Assembly (NCBI GenBank): GCA_021204735.1
Contig: JAJPYV010000193.1
Span: 1-6,681, forward strand
Direction of reading: 5' to 3'
DNA: 6,681 bases
Origin: Prevotella sp.
GTDB taxonomy: Bacteria; Bacteroidota; Bacteroidia; Bacteroidales; Bacteroidaceae
Below, piece after piece: positions 1 through 6,681 of the stretch (positions within the stretch are counted from its first letter, which is position 1; each line of letters opens with the position of its first letter). A model generated the notes under the pieces. It did not search any database. It was not told the DNA's origin and saw only the letters and a list, made by a program, of their open reading frames with translations. Position numbers and translations under genes: made by a program.

Positions 1-1379
1 TTTTCTTTCTTGGCAGGAGTAACGGCATAGAGTTCTGCACCCTGCGACATACTATGTCTTTCAGCGAGCAGTGTCTTACCGTCATTCATCAGTTGCAACG
101 AACCGTAATCATTCACACCGTCAGTCAGTTGCATTACATTACCTTTCAAATCAGTTTGGTAGATGTTCACACAAGCGTGCCATACACCGATGAAATAAAG
201 AGTCTTGGAGTCACTGCCCCAACAAAATTCATCCACGTTAGAGTCGAAAGATTCCGTAACATACGACTTTTCGCCTGTTGCGATGTCGTAGATACAAAGG
301 CGGTTGCGGTCACTCTCATAACCGTTGCGAGCCATACTGAGCCATGCGATATATTTCCCGTCAGGAGAGAAAGCAGGGTTCATATCATAACCAGGGTTGT
401 TTTTGAGATTCTCCTCAGCATTGACGGTCTGGTTTCTCATCGACTTTGTGGCATCGATAGGCGGTTCCTGATAACCGTCAGGTTTGCAAATGTTGACAGT
501 GGTTTTTGTCTCTAAATTATAAAGATATATGTCAGTATCGGTGGAAATGGCATACTCCACGCCAGTCTTTTTGCGAGATGTATAAGCTATTGTCTTTGAA
601 TCAGGGCTCCAAGCCAACTGTTCGATGCCACCGAAAGGTTTTACAGGACTCTCGTAAGGCTCACCCTCCATGATGTCAATGCCCTCGTTGATACCCTCTG
701 ATGTTACATCAGCAAGGAAAGGGTGGGGGATCGTCTCAACATACTCATCCCAGTGACGATAGTTCATGTCAGTTACCAACCGTCCTGAAGCTTTTGGCAA
801 GTCGGACGGATTTTCCTTGATACTCTCGTGATAAGGGAGCTGCTTTATCAGTATCACGTGATTTCCATCGGGAGAAAACAGGAAGCCGTCGATGTCGGTC
901 AGGTCATGAGTGAGCTGCTGCTTGTTGGTGCCGTCAGGAGACATTGACCAAATCTGTCCTTCAAAAAGATAAGCGATACGAGAACTCAAGCCCCCTAAAT
1001 CCCCCCTTTGGGGGACTTCGCTGGATTGCTTGGCGGTTGGTGCATTTATCCAGGTGGGATCAGTCTCATTTTTCTCACTTGTGGTGAGCATTTGGTTGTT
1101 CGTGCCGTCTGAGTTCATAATGTAAAGAACCTGATGACCCTTGTTTTGTTCCTTGCTGTAATAACCAACCTGATAAACAATCTTTTTCCCGTCGGGTGAA
1201 GCCTGATAACCTGCGATACGCCCCATTGCCCAAAGAGCCTCTGGAGTCATAAGGTCGGAGTCCAACGTGATGTTGTTTTTTCCTATAAAAAAGGTATTAT
1301 CCTGAGCGGCGGGCTGCGCAGCAAGAGGAGCTGCGGCTAAAATCGTAAGCATTAGTGCTATAAATGTTGTTCTGTTCAT
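1..1379 (-). CDS. dpp5: S9-family dipeptidyl-peptidase 5-like secreted peptidase, N-terminal 459 residues (3' end outside window)
   Basis: This is the N-terminal beta-propeller part of a prolyl-oligopeptidase-family (S9) serine peptidase, which removes dipeptides from peptides in the periplasm. It starts at ATG 1379. Residues 1-21 form a signal peptide: N-R near the start, a hydrophobic core, and an Ala-rich end before Gln22. No lipobox cysteine is visible. Propeller blade motifs of the SPDG type appear near residues 61-64, 147-150, 169-172, 258-262, 338-342 and 387-392. Stretches such as RHWDEYVETIPHPF and MEGEPYESPVKP resemble Porphyromonas gingivalis Dpp5 as I remember it. The alpha/beta-hydrolase domain with the Ser-Asp-His triad lies beyond the left edge, so activity cannot be judged here. 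An oddity is that residues about 111-133 are an insertion encoded partly by a G/C-rich repeat. It replaces one SPDGK loop but leaves the frame open. An acylaminoacyl-peptidase name is possible; the S9 family itself is secure. Confidence 0.9.
   Translation of the reverse strand, partial: MNRTTFIALMLTILAAAPLAAQPAAQDNTFFIGKNNITLDSDLMTPEALWAMGRIAGYQASPDGKKIVYQVGYYSKEQNKGHQVLYIMNSDGTNNQMLTTSEKNETDPTWINAPTAKQSSEVPQRGDLGGLSSRIAYLFEGQIWSMSPDGTNKQQLTHDLTDIDGFLFSPDGNHVILIKQLPYHESIKENPSDLPKASGRLVTDMNYRHWDEYVETIPHPFLADVTSEGINEGIDIMEGEPYESPVKPFGGIEQLAWSPDSKTIAYTSRKKTGVEYAISTDTDIYLYNLETKTTVNICKPDGYQEPPIDATKSMRNQTVNAEENLKNNPGYDMNPAFSPDGKYIAWLSMARNGYESDRNRLCIYDIATGEKSYVTESFDSNVDEFCWGSDSKTLYFIGVWHACVNIYQTDLKGNVMQLTDGVNDYGSLQLMNDGKTLLAERHSMSQGAELYAVTPAKKE
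988..1018. repeat. G/C-rich short repeat inserted in frame inside the dpp5-like gene
   Basis: On the plus strand this reads AAG, then C5-TAAAT-C6-TTT-G5, then ACTT. The C6-TTT-G5 part is a short inverted repeat. It differs sharply in composition from the surrounding coding sequence. On the coding (minus) strand it gives the peptide EVPQRGDLGGL, residues 121-131. I recognise the pattern GTCCCCCAAAGGGGGATT as a type of dispersed repeat common in Bacteroidetes genomes; this is from memory and was not searched. Confidence 0.7.
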
Positions 1380-1390
1380 TGTAGTGCGGT

Positions 1391-1458
1391 AAACGCAAAT
1401 TAAAAATTAAAAGTTAAAAATTAAAAATGCAAGTCCTCTTGTAAGTTAGCTTGCGTTT
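1391..1458. repeat. 68-bp inverted-repeat-bounded intergenic segment between yidC and dpp5
   Basis: The 86-bp gap between yidC and the peptidase gene is mostly taken up by a segment whose ends are perfect 8-bp inverted repeats: AAACGCAA at 1391-1398 and TTGCGTTT at 1451-1458. Inside lie an AT-rich heptamer array and a second short pairing, GCAAG at 1429-1433 with CTTGC at 1450-1454. Read from the minus strand, that inner stem is followed by a T-rich run and could be a weak terminator for yidC. A poor -7-like box (TTAATTTG, minus strand, 1403-1396) is the only candidate for a separate dpp5 promoter. The function is not established. Confidence 0.45.
1400..1427. repeat. Tandem heptamer array, four copies of TTAAAAA
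   Basis: Four consecutive 7-bp units are visible: TTAAAAA, TTAAAAG, TTAAAAA, TTAAAAA. Only one base departs from a perfect array. The array lies 21 bp upstream of the dpp5-like start codon and overlaps the only -7-like box there. AT-rich heptamer arrays like this are a familiar sight in Bacteroidetes intergenic regions, and copy number may vary between strains (inference). Confidence 0.75.
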
Positions 1459-1465
1459 TCTTTTA

Positions 1466-3355
1466 TCATTTTCGGGGTTTGGGTTTGTATTGACCTTCGC
1501 GGAGCTTCTTCATTTCGTCGGCTTGCTTCTGCATCTTTTCGAGACGGGCGGCGAGGCCGGACATTTTCTGCGGGTTGTTCTTGTTCTCCTGATAGCGAGC
1601 TTCGAGGATGGCAAGGAGTTTCTTGTCATTCGTTGTCTTGCGGAGGAGCCACATTATAGCAGCACTGAAGAACAGAGAGATGAAATAATAGAAGTTGAGG
1701 CCTGCGGAATAGTCGTTGAACATGAAGAAGAAGAACACAGGCATGAGATACATCATCCATTGCATCATTTTCATCTGGTCAGCTTGAGTTCCAACCATCT
1801 GGTCTTTCTGCTGGCGCATGCTCATTATTGAGTAAAGAACGTTGGCTACGCAGAATAAGATACACGTAAGACTGAGGTGGTCACCAATGAGCCAGATGTT
1901 CTTGTTCCATTCGATAATAGGGTCGTATGTCGAGAGGTCGTTAATCCACAGGAAACTCTCGCCACGCAACTGTATAGCGTTAGGCACGAAGTTGAACATT
2001 GCAATCCAAATAGGCATCTGTATAAGCATTGGGAGACAGCCGCTTAGAGGACTGACACCATATTTCGAGTAGAGAGCCATCATCGCCTGCTGTTTCTGCA
2101 TCTGGTCCTCCGGCTTGTTGTACTGCTTCGTTGCCTCGTCAAGTTTCGGTTTAAGTACACGCATCTTAGCTGATGACATATAACTCTTTTTTACGAGAGG
2201 GAATGTAATCAACTTCAACAACAAAGTGATGAGGATAAGTATGATACCCATATTGATGTTCAAGCCTGTGAGCCAGTCGAATACGTAAAGAGTGAACCAA
2301 CGGTTTATGATGCGGAACAAAGGCCAGCCGAGATAAACGAGGCGTTGCATCTGGAGTTCTTTGCCGAAAGAGCTTTCCTTCTCGACACGCTGCAAAAGGC
2401 GGAAATCATTCGGACCATAATAGAATTCAAGTTCGGTAGGCTGTTTTCCAGAAGGGTCGAAGAAAGTATTCATCTTCGCAGCATACTGTTTCAGATAGCC
2501 AGAGCCTTTTTGTTGAGGAATGCTCGTCATCAGGTTGTTCTCACCCAAATTGTCCTTTGCTATCATCACAGCACTGAAGAACTGGTTTTTGAAAGCCACC
2601 CAGTCAATTTCGTCCTCAATCTCCTTGTCAATCTTCTCACTCGTCTCACTGAGATAGTCAGTACCGCCCTTTGTAAGGTGATATGTTAAAGAAGCATACC
2701 TGTTTTCAAAAGTAAATCCCCTTTCCTGCTGGCGGCAGTGGTCAGTCCATTCTATGCCAAGTTTATTGTAGTTGGGAGAGAATATTCCCTCCATGCCATT
2801 GGCACGCAGAGAGAAATGCAGCAGATAGTCTTTCCCTAATTTATATTCAAATACCAAAAACTTCCCGTCACCAGCATCTGCAGTCATTGTCACTGTCGAA
2901 TCTGTAACATTTGAAGGTGTGAAATACAAGTCGCTTGTCTTGATGTTAGTCTCTTTACCCTCAAGCAAGAATTTCAGAGAATGGTCATTTGCGTCGAAAA
3001 GAGTCAGATCCTCATTGCCGGCGTTGTCCTTGAAACCCTTTATTATAGCTTTGTCAACTGTTCCACCCTTAGTACTGACAGTAAGTTCAACCTTTGAGTT
3101 TTTCAGTATCACATCCTTTTTCTCACCGTTCATTGAATGGTAGAACAGAGCCGTTGTATCCTGATTCTCAACAATTTTTTCGGTTGCCTGTTCTTCTATC
3201 TGTTGCTGTTTCTCAGCTTGTTCCTTAGCAATGGCTTCTATCGAGTCTTGTATTCTTTTTTGTTCTATATCTTTTTCAGACGGTTTGTTATACCAACTAA
3301 AACCAATCAGCAACAGAGCAATGAGAACAAAAGCAATTACGGTATTTTTATCCAT
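1466..3355 (-). CDS. yidC: Membrane protein insertase YidC (Oxa1 family)
   Basis: YidC inserts proteins into the inner membrane, alone or with SecYEG, and helps fold them. The 629-residue product has the full Gram-negative layout. An N-terminal anchor helix spans about residues 4-20. A charged, Gln-rich linker (about 25-65) follows, then the periplasmic beta-sandwich domain (about 70-345). The conserved core follows: a helix at about 367-388, a cytoplasmic hairpin at about 390-435 with SSAKMRVLKPK, and helices near 436-455, 487-511, 531-548 and 553-571. The motif GCLPMLIQMPIWIAMF is diagnostic. Lys381 occupies the hydrophilic-groove position held by Arg366 in E. coli. The C-terminal tail (about 572-629) is long and basic, a possible ribosome contact. 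It is longer than E. coli YidC (548 aa) but, from memory, usual for Bacteroidetes. ATG 3355 gives the anchor helix directly. It lies 17 bp after pyrG and is likely co-transcribed. The leader is A-rich with no Shine-Dalgarno sequence. Confidence 0.98.
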   Translation of the reverse strand: MDKNTVIAFVLIALLLIGFSWYNKPSEKDIEQKRIQDSIEAIAKEQAEKQQQIEEQATEKIVENQDTTALFYHSMNGEKKDVILKNSKVELTVSTKGGTVDKAIIKGFKDNAGNEDLTLFDANDHSLKFLLEGKETNIKTSDLYFTPSNVTDSTVTMTADAGDGKFLVFEYKLGKDYLLHFSLRANGMEGIFSPNYNKLGIEWTDHCRQQERGFTFENRYASLTYHLTKGGTDYLSETSEKIDKEIEDEIDWVAFKNQFFSAVMIAKDNLGENNLMTSIPQQKGSGYLKQYAAKMNTFFDPSGKQPTELEFYYGPNDFRLLQRVEKESSFGKELQMQRLVYLGWPLFRIINRWFTLYVFDWLTGLNINMGIILILITLLLKLITFPLVKKSYMSSAKMRVLKPKLDEATKQYNKPEDQMQKQQAMMALYSKYGVSPLSGCLPMLIQMPIWIAMFNFVPNAIQLRGESFLWINDLSTYDPIIEWNKNIWLIGDHLSLTCILFCVANVLYSIMSMRQQKDQMVGTQADQMKMMQWMMYLMPVFFFFMFNDYSAGLNFYYFISLFFSAAIMWLLRKTTNDKKLLAILEARYQENKNNPQKMSGLAARLEKMQKQADEMKKLREGQYKPKPRK

Positions 3356-3372
3356 GAGATTATTATCTTTTT

Positions 3373-5001
<1,629 letters not shown>

Positions 5002-5036
5002 TTATTATTAATTACATATCATAATAAACCAAGTTG

Positions 5037-5068
5037 CAAAATTAAATAAATTTGCCGATACCCACAAA
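5037..5068 (-). promoter_or_regulatory. Bacteroidetes-type promoter for pyrG-yidC
   Basis: Read on the minus strand, TTTG (5068-5065) is followed after 20 bp by TAATTTTG (5044-5037). Both match the Bacteroidetes -33 TTTG and -7 TAnnTTTG consensus exactly. Transcription would start near 5030, leaving a leader of roughly 40 nt to the GTG. An imperfect palindrome, GCAAA at 5036-5040 with TTTGC at 5051-5055, brackets the -7 box. Confidence 0.65.
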
Positions 5069-5105
5069 TGCTTAGCAAAATAAAAAATAAGAAATAAGAA
5101 ATTTG

Positions 5106-5121
5106 GCTGTTTTGCTGTTTT
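5106..5121. repeat. Tandem 8-bp duplication GCTGTTTT
   Basis: GCTGTTTT occurs twice head to tail at 5106-5113 and 5114-5121. It is short and of unknown meaning; it could be replication slippage. Confidence 0.6.
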
Positions 5122-5234
5122 GTGTGTCACTAATCAGACGCTTAACTGTTTCACAAATTTTTTTTGTTGTTTTTGCATACGCATTGTCGAATGTGGACTT
5201 TTCTCTAAAAGTTGTTGCTAAATTAAAGATTAAT

Positions 5235-5249
5235 TTTGAATTATTCAAA
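5235..5249. promoter_or_regulatory. Operator-like inverted repeat upstream of the AAA-ATPase-like gene
   Basis: TTTGAA-TTA-TTCAAA is a perfect 6-bp inverted repeat with a 3-bp spacer. The half-site TTTGAAT recurs in direct orientation at 5265-5271, 30 bp further on, where it overlaps the -33 TTTG of the predicted promoter. This arrangement suits a dimeric regulator, but in such AT-rich DNA chance is a real alternative. Confidence 0.35.
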
Positions 5250-5264
5250 TAATCATCAAGAAAA

Positions 5265-5296
5265 TTTGAATAGTTAGTAGAAAAATGTTAACTTTG
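5265..5296 (+). promoter_or_regulatory. Bacteroidetes-type promoter for the AAA-ATPase-like gene
   Basis: TTTG (5265-5268), 20 bp, then TAACTTTG (5289-5296) match the -33/-7 consensus exactly, with the same spacing as the pyrG promoter. Transcription would begin about 5301-5305, leaving a leader of only about 10 nt before ATG 5314. A small inverted repeat, CTTTG-CGAA-CAAAG (5292-5305), covers the -7 box and the likely start site. Confidence 0.65.
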
Positions 5297-5313
5297 CGAA
5301 CAAAGAGTGTATT

Positions 5314-6681
5314 ATGAAATATCCGATAGGGATTCAATTTTTCGAGGATTTGCGAACAGAAGGTTGTGTTTACGTTGACAAGACGGCGAGGATGTATGAG
5401 CTTACGTCAACGGGGAAATTCTATTTCTTGTCCCGTCCGCGTCGTTTCGGGAAGTCGTTGTTGCTTTCCACTATGAAGGCATACTTTGAGGGCAGGAAGG
5501 ATTTGTTCAAGGGACTTGCCGTTGAGCAGTTGGAGACGGAATGGAAGAAATATCCTGTATTGTATTTGGACTTGAATACAGGAACATACGATACAATGGA
5601 TAATTTGGAACAGAATATAAATGACACATTTGATGAATGGGATGAACTTTATGGATTCTCAAGTAAGGGGAAACCGTTAGAGACACGTTTCAAAAACATT
5701 GTTCGTCGTGCATACGATAAGACGAAACAGAAAGTAGTGATATTGGTTGATGAGTATGACAAGCCGATACTCAATGCAATAGATGATGAGGAATTGCAGG
5801 AGATATTCCGGCGCAAGTTGAAGTCAATTTACTCTGTATTGAAGACACAAGGCAACTATATCCGTTTCGGATTCCTCACGGGCGTGTCGAAGTTCAGCCG
5901 GTTGAGTGTGTTCAGCGACCTGAACAACTTAAAAGATATTACTTTAGACAAGCGTTATGCCGACATCTGCGGAATATCGGAAAAGGAGTTGCATACATAT
6001 TTCAATGATTCGATAAAGGAACTTGCGGATAAAAAAAATATTACATATGATGAGGCGTGCGCAAGACTGAAGGAAAAGTATGATGGTTATCATTTCGCCC
6101 CTAATTCAGTGGGGATGTACAATCCATTCAGTCTGCTGAACGCTTTGGAAGATGGGGAGTTGGGTTATTACTGGTTTGAGAGCGGCACGCCGTCGTTCCT
6201 TGTGAAAATGTTGAGGAACAATGATTATAACCTAAATGAGTTGCAGAATGAGATGATTACGTCAGATATGCTTGGGCAGGTGGAGTCGCTGAGTGATTCG
6301 CCAATACCTATGTTATATCAGAGCGGTTATCTGACGATAAAGGGCTATGATGAGGAGTTTGAGGAATACACGCTTGGTTTTCCCAATGGTGAGGTGGAGA
6401 ACGGCTTTCTGAGATACCTGTTGCCAATATATACCAATAATGACAAGACAAAGAGCAAGGGCTTTATTACAAAGTTTGTTAAATATGTGAGAAATGGAAA
6501 TCCTGAGGGGTTCATGTCAAGTTTGAAAGCGTTTCTTGCCGGTGGAAAATATGCTGTAGCGGGAGAGCTGGAGATATATTTTCAGAACTCGATGTTCCTG
6601 ATATTCAGGTTGGTGGATTTCTACGTGGATGTGGAGTATATGATAACTGATGGGCGGATTGATGTTGTTGTGAAAACAAAA
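5314..6681 (+). CDS. AAA-ATPase-like protein with C-terminal PD-(D/E)XK nuclease-like domain, first 456 residues (3' end outside window)
   Basis: This belongs to the AAA-ATPase_like / PDDEXK_9 (formerly DUF1703) family, widespread and often multicopy in Bacteroidetes, with no settled function. The P-loop is the family's variant form SRPRRFGKS (residues 40-48, Lys47). The Walker B-like strand is VVILVDEYDKPI (141-152, Asp146-Glu147). A conserved segment TGVSKFSRLSVFSDLNNLKDI follows at 189-209, then YDGYHF at 256-261 and YNPFSLLNAL from 269. From about residue 415 the nuclease-like domain begins, with GRID (447-450) giving the first acidic residue of the PD-(D/E)XK core. The expected E-x-K strand lies just beyond the right edge, as family members have roughly 510-530 residues. 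ATG 5314 is the only Met after the in-frame stops at 5275-5280. The reading frame is intact, with no frameshift. It is divergent from pyrG, so probably an independent accessory gene. Suggested roles such as mobile-element or defence functions are inference only. Confidence 0.93.
   Translation, partial: MKYPIGIQFFEDLRTEGCVYVDKTARMYELTSTGKFYFLSRPRRFGKSLLLSTMKAYFEGRKDLFKGLAVEQLETEWKKYPVLYLDLNTGTYDTMDNLEQNINDTFDEWDELYGFSSKGKPLETRFKNIVRRAYDKTKQKVVILVDEYDKPILNAIDDEELQEIFRRKLKSIYSVLKTQGNYIRFGFLTGVSKFSRLSVFSDLNNLKDITLDKRYADICGISEKELHTYFNDSIKELADKKNITYDEACARLKEKYDGYHFAPNSVGMYNPFSLLNALEDGELGYYWFESGTPSFLVKMLRNNDYNLNELQNEMITSDMLGQVESLSDSPIPMLYQSGYLTIKGYDEEFEEYTLGFPNGEVENGFLRYLLPIYTNNDKTKSKGFITKFVKYVRNGNPEGFMSSLKAFLAGGKYAVAGELEIYFQNSMFLIFRLVDFYVDVEYMITDGRIDVVVKTK

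Noticed and set aside
54..515. Plus-strand ORF of 153 codons
   Set aside because: It lies antisense to the dpp5-like gene, whose minus-strand frame shows clear propeller motifs; the product resembles no known family.
988..1018. G-quadruplex in the G-rich repeat
   Set aside because: Only two or three separate G-runs are present on the minus strand (GGGGGG and GGGGG), fewer than the four well-spaced tracts an intramolecular quadruplex needs.
2213..2215. Lysine instead of arginine at the YidC hydrophilic groove (residue 381), considered as a lost key residue
   Set aside because: It keeps the positive charge and, from memory, is usual in Bacteroidetes YidC proteins.
5069..5230. Small RNA or small gene in the middle of the 324-bp gap
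   Set aside because: No stable stem with a T-tail, no convincing start codon with a coding-like frame, and no promoter with both elements was found.
5431..5457. P-loop lacking the first glycine of the classical GxxxxGKS, considered as a damaged ATPase site
   Set aside because: SRPRRFGKS is the normal form of the motif in this family, and the DEYD strand is intact.
5421..5627. Minus-strand ORF of 68 codons inside the AAA-ATPase-like gene
   Set aside because: It is antisense to the P-loop region, which is conserved in the plus frame; nothing supports expression.

Overview
The window looks like a chromosomal segment from a member of the Bacteroidales, most likely Prevotella-like. The evidence is: a signal-peptide S9 peptidase resembling Porphyromonas-type dipeptidyl-peptidase 5; a long YidC with lysine at the groove position where E. 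coli has arginine; promoters of the Bacteroidetes type (TTTG, about 20 bp, TAnnTTTG); A-rich leaders without Shine-Dalgarno sequences; and an AAA-ATPase/PD-(D/E)XK gene of a family expanded in this phylum. The genus is inferred from remembered protein similarity and was not tested.

Layout: three genes run leftwards and one runs rightwards. On the minus strand, in transcription order, are pyrG (CTP synthase, 4989-3373), yidC (membrane insertase, 3355-1466) and a dpp5-like secreted peptidase (1379 to beyond the left edge). pyrG and yidC are 17 bp apart and probably co-transcribed from a promoter at 5068-5037. yidC and dpp5 are separated by 86 bp, filled mostly by an inverted-repeat-bounded segment with a four-copy heptamer array. 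On the plus strand, from 5314 to beyond the right edge, is an AAA-ATPase-like gene with its own promoter. It is divergent from pyrG across a 324-bp AT-rich intergenic region.

The minus-strand genes are housekeeping or envelope functions: nucleotide synthesis, inner-membrane protein insertion and periplasmic peptide breakdown. No direct functional link between them is evident. The plus-strand gene is accessory in character and of unknown role.

The most notable points are a G/C-rich dispersed-type repeat inserted in frame into the beta-propeller of the peptidase, where it replaces a blade's SPDGK loop; the AAA-ATPase/nuclease-like gene; operator-like TTTGAAT repeats in front of that gene; and the structured yidC-dpp5 gap. 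I found no RNA genes, CRISPR array, insertion sequence or complete new multi-gene system.
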